The notes under the pieces were generated by a model. It was not told the origin of the DNA, made no database searches, and saw only the letters and a list, made by a program, of their open reading frames with translations. Below, piece after piece: positions 11,045-21,594 of a stretch of 64,000 nucleotides of DNA. The position numbers were made by a program, and so were the translations under genes. How positions within the stretch are numbered: the stretch's first letter is position 1; each line of letters opens with the position of its first letter. Where the stretch lies: contig NC_057761.1 in NCBI RefSeq assembly GCF_010389155.1, positions 64,501-128,500 of the forward strand, written 5' to 3'. This DNA is from Erigeron canadensis (lineage: Eukaryota; Streptophyta; Magnoliopsida; Asterales; Asteraceae).

Positions 11045-11520
11045 AAAGAAGTATAAAAGTAAAACAAATAACACAATAAGTTTATCTTCGTTAAAAATCA
11101 TCATGCATCAAGAAAATTATTGTGCATCAATATATAAATATATATAAATATAGGGGTTGGGTATTGTAAGTGGTTGGACACCTGACGTTTGTCCGTGAGG
11201 TCTCAGGTTCGATACTCTCGGACGTGAGATTTACAGGCTTTAGGTTTCATGGGACTTCGTGGAACCATTTACTGAGTGGGGCGGGTAGGGGGGAGGGAAA
11301 CGGGTCTTAGGTCCATGGTAACCGGTCCGGATACTCGTGGCCCGACCTTTGATGTTCCAAAAAAAAGTAAAACAAATAGGACAAGATTCACGAAGATCTT
11401 GACCCTTAGATTATGGTTAAATTATTACACGAAGATTCACGAAGCAATTGATGCACATTTATTTTTAATGAAGAGAAACCTATTATTTTAATTTTTTTTT
11501 ACCTTAATACTTGTTTTGTT
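11045..11520. repeat. Imperfect inverted arms flanking a SINE-like insert
   Basis: The left arm (about 11,045-11,130, including TAAAACAAATAACACAATAAG and CATGCATCAA) is loosely complementary to 11,440-11,520 (TTGATGCACATTTATTTT and TTGTTTTACC). This looks like an old foldback/MITE with the SINE-like sequence inserted in its centre. The alignment is by eye and approximate. Confidence 0.4.
11150..11364 (+). mobile_element. tRNA-derived SINE-like element
   Basis: An A-box-like AAGTGGTTGG (about 11,168) is followed some 40 bases later by a B-box-like GGTTCGATACTC (11,206-11,217), as in pol III promoters of tRNA-derived SINEs. The body ends in an A-tract at 11,357-11,364. No clear target-site duplication was found. 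Confidence 0.5.
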
Positions 11521-11637
11521 TTACCTAAAACCTATATATATATATTTGAGATTCGTAAATTATAGATCTTGTCTTATTTGTTTTACTTTTAATACTTGTT
11601 TCACAATAACCAACCGTTATATATATAGATTAATATA

Positions 11638-11903
11638 TACTTCCTCCGTCCCATAGTAAGTGTCCAAGTTTGACTTTTTGAGTCTTTTTCTTTCAACTTT
11701 GACTATAAATATGTTTGTTTGTGTTATATAACACTTGATATAACACATATGAATATATAAATTGATTGAGTTTTAAATGTACTTTTCATTGATATAACTT
11801 TTATCAACTAATATATAATACAAACAAATATATTTATGGTCAAATTCGGAAAAAAAAGACTTGACCAATCAAAATATAACAATTAAAATGGGCGGATGAA
11901 ACA
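11638..11903. mobile_element. Stowaway-type MITE
   Basis: Begins after TA with CTTCCTCCGTCCCATAGTA and ends ATGGGCGGATGAAAC before ATA, the terminal inverted repeats of plant Stowaway (Tc1/mariner-type) MITEs. Length is about 265 bp, AT-rich and non-coding, as expected. Bases 11,904-12,245 hold nothing I recognise. Confidence 0.8.
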
Positions 11904-12245
11904 TATATATAGTAAAAATTAATTTTAACATGATGATTGTTTTTTAAATATTTAGGTGCACTATTGGTTATTACAGTCATATGGAGACATACATTCTATA
12001 AGCATACTTGCATGAATTGTGATTTGAGCATATTTATATGCAAGTCGAGCATATGTATGCAAATATATTACAAGTTAATGTTTGATGAGATAGTTGGTGA
12101 TCAAATGTATATAGATAGTTATATAAACATATGCATGCAATTATATATTAAATGATAAATGATTTTACTAAACTATCCTTCTAATTTTAATTTAAAGAAG
12201 GTGTATAACGGCTTCTGCAAGGGGTGGGTTAATTTGAAGACACCT

Positions 12246-13759
12246 TGATATGCCCATTTATATGCATATTCCCATATCGTATATAAGTCGTTTTAAGCTT
12301 AATAATGTGCAAATTATATGTATATTCGATGCTTTGATGGTATTGTTAGTGATTGCAGGCTTAGAACAGGTACAATGGTTAGAAATGACATTTGGAAGGT
12401 CAAAAGATGCATTAAGATGGTTCTTGGACGAATTCGAGTGAAGACCGAATGAAAAATACAAGTTTTGTGAGTTTTGAAGCTTTATGCGGCGCATAGAAGT
12501 GGTATTCGGCACATGGAAATATGTAATTTTGATCAGAAAATTTGGCAAAAGTTCCTGCGTGGGGCATAAAAATGGCATGCGGTGCATAACGGGCAATTAC
12601 TGTTCATAAGTGAAGTGTATGCGGTGCACAACTCTTTTGTGCGGTGCATATCGGGTGCCCAAATTATGAAAACTCTAGTTTATGCGGTGCACATATTCTT
12701 TGTGCGGTGCATAAAGTAGGTCGGCAGATTTTCTTTTGTTTTTTCATTATAAATACAAGACCAAAACCCTCCCATTCGATATACAATCACCTCTAGTCGA
12801 TCTTAGGGTTCTTTGGGGCAATACTCAGCAGCTTTTTCGTCTATCAAGGTCTAAGGGTTGTTCGTGAGCTTCAAGGCATTCGGTTATCGATTTTCTTAGC
12901 GTTTACTTGTTTTCTACACATTGGTACAATATGTTCTCTTATACTTTTACTCTTTGTGCTTTGTTTATGATTACGAGTAGCTAAATAATTCGTCATCCAC
13001 TGAGATAAAGTGATACATTGAATAATGGTTGCATAATCTTTTGAATTCAAGTTGATTTGATTTAACGTTGTGTCATAATCTTAGCTTATTAATTCTTGGT
13101 TATTTAACTCTTAATTGCGGGTAGTTTTTGCATGATCTTAGTGGTAACTAGGCTGTGTAAAAGTTATTTTGATTGCTTGGTTAGAAGCGATTGTTTGTAT
13201 GACGGGTACGGTAGAAAGTAATTAATAGTTAATAAGAGTTAACGAGTTAATTGTTGGGTACAATCAAGAGACACAATTGTTATCTAAATAACCAAAACAA
13301 TTAGTTGACTAGAAAAGTTATGAAAGGCGTCTTGGGGTACCGGTCTTAGTAATGGAACTAGTTAATTAAGGGAATTGAATAAAGTAACGAACTTGACGGG
13401 TACGGGGTGAGTCTTTGTTTAGTTCTCGGTTATTAATCAACATATTCGAGTTGAAGTGGATGATCTTTTAATTCTATTTGATATACGACAATTCTCTTTT
13501 CGATAAATTCTTTGGAATTTCTAACTCTTCCAATAAACTAACGTTTTAATATAAAAACCAAGATGACGTGGTGTCTTTAAAAAACCAAACTCTTTTTAAC
13601 TACTTAAAACTCGCTTACTCTTAATCAGTCCCTGTATTCGATCCTGGACTTGCCTTTTAGCTATACTATATACGAACGGGTCCACTGCCCGCAAATGTGT
13701 AGTAGTCGGTAATTAGGTAGTTCTTGTTTATAAATTTTATAAGTCGATTTTACACATTA
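12246..13759 (+). mobile_element. Solo LTR, Athila-type
   Basis: Starts TGATATG like the Athila LTRs at 14,991 and 23,749 and ends CACATTA at the place where they end CACATCA, so its terminal CA has become TA. It is flanked by a perfect 5-bp duplication CACCT (12,241-12,245 and 13,760-13,764). The second half aligns with the Athila LTRs, for example TTTAACGTTGTGTC, TTGATTGCTTGGTTAGAAGC and GGCGTCTTGGGGTACCGG. A TATA box is at 12,748-12,756 (TATAAATAC). No internal region remains, so this is recombination to a solo LTR of about 1.5 kb. Confidence 0.85.
12483..12713. repeat. TATGCGGTGCAYA palindrome array
   Basis: Copies include TATGCGGCGCATA (12,483-12,495), GCATGCGGTGCATA (about 12,576), TATGCGGTGCACA (about 12,619), GTGCGGTGCATA (about 12,639), TATGCGGTGCACA (about 12,680) and GTGCGGTGCATA (about 12,702), just upstream of the LTR TATA box. 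The centre is a single G with T-G wobble changes in one arm. Confidence 0.85.
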
Positions 13760-14078
13760 CACCTCTTCTAAAAGGGACCGGGGGACAACTCTCAGTCATT
13801 CATATTAAGTGTAAATGACGCGGGGACATTCTCATAAATATTGACTCATTTTATATACTTACACATGTGTATTGGATTTTGAATAATATTGTTTTATATA
13901 TGTGTAAGAACCTTACACATATATAAGTTGTATATTTTCGAGAAAAACAAAAGATAAAATATTGCTAAAAGAAGGTATGGAAATGCCACGTAAAATAAAT
14001 TTTACGTAACACTTTTTTGGCATAGCGTTGGGTTTGAAGAGTGTTTTACATTGCGCGTGAAATGTTCATTTAAAAACT

Positions 14079-14450
14079 ATATATATGTGTGTGTGTGTGT
14101 GTGTGAAATGTTCATTTAAAAACATTTTTTTTTGTGAAAACTAAAAACTAGCCAAAACACATTGTGATCAGAATCTATCACAATGTGTTTTAACCAGTTT
14201 TTAGTTTTCTAAAAACACATTGTGTTTTAATAGTGTAATCTAACAACACATTTTGTTAAGTTTTAAATCACGATTTGTTTTTGATAACGCGTGAAAATCA
14301 GAAACTTGTTCAAACACACTGTGATATGAACTTAACACAATGTGTCTTCCAAAAAAAAAAACACTTTGTGTTAAATTCAGATTACAATGTGTTATGGCCA
14401 GTTTTCTAGTTTCACGAAAATTTTAGTTTTCAAATGATCACAACCTATAT
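14079..14450. repeat. Foldback repeat with CACATTGTG words
   Basis: A (GT)n run at 14,085-14,104 is followed by a long imperfect hairpin. About 34 bases from 14,133 (TGAAAACTAAAAACTAGCC then AAAACACATTGTGAT) pair with 14,171-14,204 around an 8-base loop. AACACANTGTGTT words recur to about 14,395, and the end (TTTTAGTTTTCAAATGATC) mirrors the start. Probably a MITE-like foldback. Bases 13,765-14,078 are featureless AT-rich DNA. Confidence 0.65.
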
Positions 14451-14460
14451 ATATATATAG

Positions 14461-14745
14461 GGATAATGACCTGTGGATGTAGTGAACTACGACAAAATGT
14501 CTATGTTATGTATTAATCTAATTGGTGGTCTATGTTATGTAAAGAACTTACCAAAACTGTCTAAATGATGCATATTACCGGGTAATCTAGAGATAGCCGG
14601 TTACCATCCATTTTTTTAAATTTAGGATAATGATCTGTGAATGTAGTGAACTATAACAAAATGTCTATGTTATGTATTGGTCTAATCGGGGTCTATGTTA
14701 TGTAACGAACTTACCTAAATTGTATAAGTGATGCATGTTATTTAT
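14461..14745. repeat. Direct duplication of about 165 bp
   Basis: GGATAATGACCTGTGGATGT at 14,461 is repeated with changes at 14,626; both copies continue with ACAAAATGTCTATGTTATGTA and a second GTCTATGTTATGTAA. The function is unknown. Bases 14,746-14,990 hold nothing recognised. Confidence 0.7.
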
Positions 14746-14990
14746 TGTTTTCAAATCCTCCCGAGTATTTGAGAACTGGTATTTTCTTGTTTACATTTAG
14801 TTATTTATTAATATTTCGAAAATAGAAATGATAAATTATGAGGTCAAGGGGATTTGATCTTTTCAGCCTTAGTCTTGTAATGCATTCTTCTAAGTTTGTT
14901 GTTTTATTGCTTTATCTTAAATCTAGCAATTAGTTATTCTTTCTCATTTCAATACAAAGTTATGCCTCAAGAAGCCATGTAAGAATACGT

Positions 14991-16367
14991 TGATATGTCG
15001 TATTTTATACCATTTCCCACGATTTATATTGTTAAGTTAGCATGTTTGTTGAGTCGTTTTTGTATACAATTGTTGCGTTTATGGTATTTGTTAGTGTTAT
15101 AGGTGACTGACAGGTATGTAAGCGTAAATCTAGAGAAAATGACTTTCTGGAGCTTAAACGATTGCTAACGGATGAATTCTGTAACGTTTGGATGAAGAAA
15201 TAAGAAAGCCAACAAAAGTCAACGGCCATTGCGCCGCAATCACATGTTGCACCGCAACAGAAATCTCAGAAAATCTAGTTGCCACGCAATGAAGTCTATT
15301 GCGCCGCAATGAGTGTCGAATCTTCAAATTTTTGGAAACATATATAAAGCATTTTTCATTATTTTAAAACCCTAACTTTTACTTCCAGTCGATTTTTAAG
15401 CACTTTTTGAAGGTTTTTCTTGTATTCAACCATTCTTAAGGATCTCAAGCTCGATTGATCAATTCCGTTATTCGTTTTCAATTCCTTGTATTCAGTAACG
15501 ATGAATTCTCTATATTTGATTTGTTATTCGTATTTTAATATGAGTGGCTAATCGCCTTTTCATCCATCTTGATGGAGTGAGACAATATGTAAGGATTGCA
15601 CAATATTTTATAATTCAAGTGATTTGATTTAACGTTGTGTCGTGATCTTGATCTATTAATTCTTTGTTATTTAATTATTGATTGCGGATAATTTTTATAC
15701 AAAACTTAGTGATGACTAGGGTTTGGGTAGAAGTTATTTTGATTGCTTGGTTAGAAGCGATTGGTTCTATGACGGGTACGGTAGAAGGTAATTAGTGATT
15801 AATAAGAATTAACGGGTTAATGGTTGGGTACAATCAATAGACACAATTGTTATCTGAAATGACCAAAGCCATTGTTGAACTAGAGAAGTTATAAAAAGGC
15901 GTCTCGGGGTACCGGTCTTAATAATGGAACTAGTTTATACAAGAGAGTCAAATAAGTTGTTAACTTGACGGGTACGGGGTTGGCGATTAATTTGAGTCTC
16001 GGTTATTTAATCACTAAATTGAGTTTGAACTTCATCAAATGTGCAAAATCTTAACATGTTGTCGAGCGAAATCAAGATGGGTGACCTTTAAATCCTTGTT
16101 TTAAACAACAAACTCTTCTTTAGATTAATCCTAAGGGATTACTAACAAATTTTACTAACTACTTGCAAAGTGGCAATTCGTGACAAAACACCCCATTTTA
16201 CTTGAATCAGTTAACAGTTACAAATGCTTATAAAAGTCCTTGTGAACGATCTCGGCTTACCAGTTTTTACCATATTGCATGCGATCAGGTACACTGCCTG
16301 TGAGTGTGTAGTAGTCAGTCTTTCGGTAAATCGTGTTTATAAATTTAAAGCTAGATTTCACACATCA
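14991..16367 (+). mobile_element. Athila 5' LTR
   Basis: TGATATGTCG to TTTCACACATCA, 1,377 bp, almost identical to 23,749-25,123. A TATA box, TATATAAAG, is at 15,341-15,349. An array of TTGCGCCGCAA words lies at 15,228-15,310, just upstream of it. Confidence 0.92.
15228..15310. repeat. ATTGCGCCGCAAT palindrome array in 5' LTR
   Basis: ATTGCGCCGCAAT at 15,228-15,240 and 15,298-15,310, with imperfect GTTGCACCGCAAC at 15,246-15,258 and GTTGCCACGCAAT near 15,280. The same four-site array is at 23,987-24,069 in the other LTR, with small changes. Confidence 0.9.
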
Positions 16368-16373
16368 AGTTTT

Positions 16374-16391
16374 TGGCGCCGCTGCCGGGGA
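16374..16391 (+). other. Primer-binding site of the Athila element
   Basis: TGGCGCCGCTGCCGGGGA, six bases after the 5' LTR, matches the TGGCGCC-type PBS of plant Athila elements, usually assigned to tRNA-Asp. Confidence 0.85.
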
Positions 16392-18737
16392 TGAGTATTT
16401 TTGTTTTTTGGATGGGTTTTCTGGGTATTTCAAATACCCATTGACCCGAAAGATCAAGAGAAGACCACTTTTACTTGCCCCTTTGGCACTTATGCCTATA
16501 GGAGGATGCCATTCGGTCTTTGTAATGCCCCGGGGACTTTCCAACGTTGTATGATAGCTATTTTTTAGGATATGATTGAAACATCCATGGAAGTTTTTAT
16601 GGATTATTTTTCTGTGTTTGGAAATTCTTTTGAAAATTGTCTAGTTAGTCTTGATAAGATGTTGGAAAGGTGTGAACGGGAACACTTGGTTTTAAACTGG
16701 GAAAAGTGCCACTTTATGGTTAAAGAAGGCATTGTTTTGGGACACAAAGTTTCTAAGGAAGGGTTAGAGGTTGATAAAGCTAAAATTGATGTGATAAGTA
16801 AATTGCCTCCACCCACAAATGTTAAATCTGTTAGAAGCTTTCTTGGTCATGCCGGTTTTTATCGTAGGTTCATAAAAGATTTTTCTAAAATCACCCGGCC
16901 TATGACCAAGCTGTTCGAGAAGGATGTCCCGTTTTTGTTTGATAAAGAGTGTCTTGATGCATTCAACTTGTTGAAAGAAAATTTGACCAATGCTCCCATT
17001 ATGACTCCCCCTAATTGGTCATTACCGTTCGAGTTGATGTGTGATGCTAGCGACTTTGCCTTAGGGGCCGTTTTAGGCCAAAGGAAGGATAAACATTTCC
17101 GCCCTATTTCTTATGCTAGCAAGACCTTGAATCTGGCCCAACAAAATTACACTGTGACTGAGAAAGAGTTGTTGGCCGTTGTGTATGCTTTTGACAAATT
17201 TCGTCCCTACTTGGTTTTGAATAAGACCATAGTTTACACCGACCATTCCGCATTGAGGTACTTGTTTTCCAAACAAGATGCCAAACCCCGTCTCATCCGT
17301 TGGGTCTTGCTTTTGCAAGAATTTGACATAGAAATCAAGGATAAAAAGGGAGCGGAAAATGTGGCGGCCGATCACTTAAGTAGGCTCGAAAACCCTCACC
17401 TTGAGGAGTTACAAGAGCATGAAATTAATGATGATTTTCCTGATGAGTTTTTGATGAAGCTTGAAACAGGACCTTGGTTTGCCGATATTGCTAACTATCT
17501 TAGTTCAGGTGCAATTCCAGAAGATATGTCAAAGCAAGAAAGGAGGAAACTTTTTACCGAGGCTAAGCATTATTTTTGGGAAAATCCATTTTTGTTTAAA
17601 ATTTGTGCAGATGGGAAAACCCGACAAATTCTTGATACTTGTCACCACGGGCCATCCGGTGGACACTATGGACCGTCAGTCACCGGTAAGAAAGTGTATG
17701 ATGCTGGATTCTATTGCCCTACCGTGTTCAAGGAAGCACAAACCTTGGTAGAGGTTTGTGATGTTTGTCAAAGACAAGGTAACATTTCCAAACATGATGA
17801 AATGCCTCAAAACTTTATTCAGGTTTGAGAAGTTTTTGATGATTGGGGTATTGACTTTATGGGACCTTTTCCCCCGTCACATAGGAATTTGTATATCCTT
17901 GTAGCTGTTGATTATGTTTCAAAATGGGCTGAGGCTAAAGCCTTGCCAATGAATGATGCACGTGTTGTCATTCACTTTTTAAAACAACTTTTCTGTAGGT
18001 TTGGAATGCCCAAGGCATTAATCAGTGATCGCGGAAGTCATTTCGCGAATCACCAACTTGCTAAGGTGCTAAAGAGGTATGGTGTCAATCACCGTTTTTC
18101 AAACTCCTACCACCCGCAAATGAGTGGCCAAGTTGAAAATACGAATTGGGCATTGAAAAGAATTCTTGAGAAGACCGTAGGGAATAACCCGAAGTCTTGG
18201 TCCACCAAGCTTGATGATGCTCTATGGGCATTTAGGACCGCCTACAAGACACCGATTGGGATTACCCCATTCCGGTTGCTTTATGACAAGACTTGTCATC
18301 TTCCTATTGAGATTGAGCATAAGGCCTATTGGGCGCTCAAGAATTGTAACATGGATCTAGTTGAAGCAGGTGAGTTAAGATCTATGCAATTGAATGAATT
18401 GGATGAACTTAGGTTGTATGCTTATCATAACTCTTTGCTTTATAAGGAACGCACTAAAGTGTGGCATGACCGTAGGCTTAGAAAGAAGGATTTTAAAGCC
18501 AGAGATAAAGTCTTGTTGTTCCTTTCCAAGTACAAGTTTAAGCAACCCAAGTTGACATCTAGGTGGACGGGCCCTTTTGTGATCAAACATGTTTATCCGT
18601 CTGGTTATGTTGAATTGTTTAAATCGGATGGAACTACTTTTATTGTTAATGGTCACAGGTTGAAGCTTTACAATGTGGAAGAAGAAAGTGTGGGAGTCGT
18701 CGTTGACGAACTTCCCTTTTTCGAAATGAAGCAATGA
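16392..18737 (+). pseudogene. Athila pol: RT (partial)-RNase H-integrase, broken
   Basis: Replication polyprotein remnant. Just after the PBS it begins inside RT ([10 protein letters not shown]), so gag, protease and the RT N-terminus are gone. A frameshift lies near 16,430. A TAG at 16,567-16,569 precedes [18 protein letters not shown], where the RT box normally reads MDD but here reads MDY, losing a catalytic Asp. RNase H keeps CDASD, TEKE, YTDHSA and AADHLSRL. Integrase has an HHCC zinc region ([10 protein letters not shown] to CDVC), a TGA at 17,826-17,828, then [16 protein letters not shown] and GQVEN with the D, D and E residues. The C-terminus ends at 18,737. It cannot make an active protein. 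Confidence 0.9.
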
Positions 18738-18774
18738 TGGAGAACTTCGAGTCTAGCTAAAGACTCGTAAATAA

Positions 18775-18805
18775 ATTAAGCGCTTCGCGGGAGGCAACCC
18801 GTGTT
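18775..18805 (+). other. Athila post-pol conserved sequence
   Basis: GCGCTTCGCGGGAGGCAACC lies 40 bases after pol; this GCGCTTC-GGGAGGCAACCC sequence is a recurring feature between pol and the env-like region of Athila-type elements. It can form a short GCGGGAGG-CAACCCGT stem. Its role is not known to me. Confidence 0.6.
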
Positions 18806-18949
18806 TTATGTTTTGTTATTTATGAACGTTTTTGTTTGTTTGTCAATGGTATTGTGTTTCAATAAGAATTGCAGATGAAATCCGCTCTCACGCGCGCAGG
18901 TAAGTCGTTTTCTAGGGAGAAAACAAAAGGTAAGTGTGGGGGGGGAGTG

Positions 18950-19770
18950 CTACGCCGCAATGAAATGTTGTTGTGCCGCAGCAGTCTTCCATTGAGCCGC
19001 AACTAGAATCTCTGTGATTTTCATTGCGCCGCAACAAGTTATTGCGCCGCAATGAGTATTGTTTCCAGAAAATCAGAAAATCCAAAAAAAAAAATTAAAT
19101 TTAAATTCGGAGGATCATTGCGCCGCAATGGGGGGTTGCGCCGCAACCCAGGTCAATGCTGGTAATTTTGTTTTAAAATCAAAAAGGGGATCGGGAGAAT
19201 TTAACTATTTACACATAGTAAATTGTGGAAACCCTTTTTGCCTTCTTCCCTCTCTGCGATCGAACCCTCACCCTCAGATCCATTTCCCTTATTTCTTTAA
19301 GTTCTATTTTTTTTGTCATCCTCAAATCCACCATGACTAGAAAAGGCAAGGTATGTATCTTCTTTTTAATCTCTCATTATTTCCACTTGGTAAGTTTGCT
19401 TTCTTTTAATTCGAATTTGCTAGAGTTCATGCTTGAGTTATTTTTATAAATTTGAATAGTGGGTATGTGGGATGAACAAGGAGGGATGGATTAATTTATT
19501 GGAAGTTTGATTTGATTTGTTGGATTAAAAATAAATATGGTTTGATTACAAGGTTGTGTTAATTGATCAAGGTGTTTGATTTACTTGATTTATGAATAAA
19601 CCCTCAAGTTAGGATGATTGTTTGAATATTGGGATTGTTGTTGTTCATCCCTGCTGCTGTTCGACCTTCCCAGAAAACCAAACTCATTGCGCCGCAACGT
19701 CTTGTTGCGCCACAATGAGGCAGACAGAAAACGAGGTTGCGCCGCAACCAGTTTGTTGCGCCGCAACAAC
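18950..19770. repeat. Internal array of TTGCGCCGCAA words
   Basis: The LTR word recurs inside the element: near 18,953 and 18,972 (imperfect), 19,023, 19,041, ATTGCGCCGCAAT at 19,117-19,129, GTTGCGCCGCAAC at 19,135-19,147, then 19,686-19,768 (four copies). They cluster around the first exon and intron of the env-like gene. Confidence 0.85.
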
Positions 19771-21594
19771 TCTCTTTGCAGCCCCGACCCCTTTAAGCTT
19801 AGATATATGTAATATCAGGGGTTGATTCGTTTTGATGTTTTCTTGTATGTGTAGGACTCCGCTACTTCTATCCATGCGGACGAGGTGGCTCTCGCGCCTC
19901 ATCGGCTGCTGCACCTGTTGGAGGAGCTGCTGCTGATCCTAATGATGGTCTCACACCTGAGGCTATTGCCATGGGCACTCCTTCTCATGCTTGGTTGACT
20001 TTTTCTCGAGTCGGAGCTGCCAAGAGAGTTGAATTTACCAACAGGTTGGCCACTCTTTATCGAAAAGATATTGTTGAACCAAGGTACATGAAACGTAATA
20101 TGCTGGAAGCCCTTGACATTCTTGATGATATTCGTAATTATTTGCGTGTTGTGGGAACTTCTAATGATCCTGATGGAAATGCAATTGAAAAGGTGTTTAC
20201 TATTTGGGGTGATGTGCTTAAGAATAGGGAATTTATTTGCAAGGAGTGGTGTTTGGAATTCTACTCCACAATTTCTATGGAGGATATTGATAATGTGAAT
20301 AACTTGTTTGTTGAGAAGTGTATCAACTTTTGTTGTGGGGGACTTAATAGGAGTCTTACTATTCCCGAGTTTGGTGTGGCTACTGGTATGTATACTCAGG
20401 AGATGTTAGAGGATCCAGCTTTTGAACAGCTATTGTCTAATTCTGTTAGGAATAGTTCTGGATTTCATGTAGACACCGGGAATGAGAGGGCTTATTATTC
20501 TCGTATTTCAGGGAAAGTATGGAAAGGAGCTTGTGCGGCTAGTACAATTCAGTCGCCTATCCTTCGGATATCTCATAAGATGTTAGTTCACTTTTTTGTC
20601 CAGCGGACTAAGCATCCGGACAAATTATACATGGATGACTTATGGTTGAGGTTATTTGATGAGGGAAATGTTTATAGGAAAGCTTGTGCTCCTTATGTGT
20701 TAGCAAGGCATATGGGTTTGAAAGGTGTTCGTGATAGTGGGTTGGTATGTGGACATTTTATTACTAGGATTGTGAAATACTTTGGAGTTGGTGAAGAAGG
20801 AGTTAGTTTGAATTGTAAGGCTATGAAGCCGTTCGTTTGGAATGATTTGAAGCGGTGGAAGTTGATTAAGCATATGAAGAAGGATGGTATTCCCCAGTTG
20901 ATTGATTTTGGTGGAGAAGATTCTGATGATGATGAGGAGGAGGAAGCCGCTGGTGATGATGATGAGGAGATGGTCGATGCGCCTGAGCAGCAGCCCGAGC
21001 CTGCACGACGCCCTAAGTGTCGTGCAACTTTTGATGCGGGGACATCATCTTCTACAGCCCCCGCAGGCTCATTTGATCTATCTCCTCTGACTACTTTAGT
21101 TAATCAGATGTTGTATTCCCAGCAGCAGTTTCAGGAGAACGTGGCTGGTTTCCAATCCCGTATGGATGATTTTCGCGAATAGGTGAGGAGTGATATGACT
21201 ATGGTCGGTTCTGGCCTAGGACGAGTGGTTTACGATTCGCGCCATTATCAGCCTATGTGGGAGGCACAGTTGAGAGGGCAGGATTTTAGCCCACCCACCG
21301 ATCTTCCTGAGTATCGTCCATCCTCCATGTTTATCCCTCATCAGAGAGTTGGTGGAGGTTTTTTACTTTCCTCCCGAGCATCAGGTTGAGGAGCCTCCCC
21401 GTCATGATCCAGGAGCATTGGGACCGGATATGCCGGTTCGATTTGGTTCTTCTACAGGTACTTATGCAGGTATGGACATGACCCAGGCAGGAGCTGCTGA
21501 CCCGACTTTTGCAGAGCAGGTGGTAGGATCCTTCTTTGATTATGGTAACATTCCTGGTTACCAACATTACCCACCTCATCCTCCACCACTGTGA
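19333..21594 (+). pseudogene. Athila env-like / ATHILA ORF protein, broken
   Basis: Env-like ORF of Athila elements; its role is not established. The main open frame is 19,971-21,182 (403 codons), with an ATHILA ORF-type region around SPILRISHKMLVHFFVQRTK and a C-terminal acidic stretch. The open frame extends upstream to about 19,857 (GRGGSRASSAAAP). A short first exon ATG ACT AGA AAA GGC AAG (19,333-19,350) followed by GTATGT, with an acceptor TGTGTAG at 19,854, suggests a spliced N-terminus, but the join is one base out of frame near 19,875. A TAG at 21,180-21,182 and a frameshift near 21,350 separate the C-terminus, which ends at 21,592-21,594. No clear signal peptide or transmembrane segment is seen in the main frame. 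Confidence 0.65.

Noticed and set aside
16392..18737. Endogenous pararetrovirus (caulimovirid) RT
   Set aside because: An integrase, LTRs, PBS and polypurine tract are present, which marks Ty3/gypsy and not a pararetrovirus.
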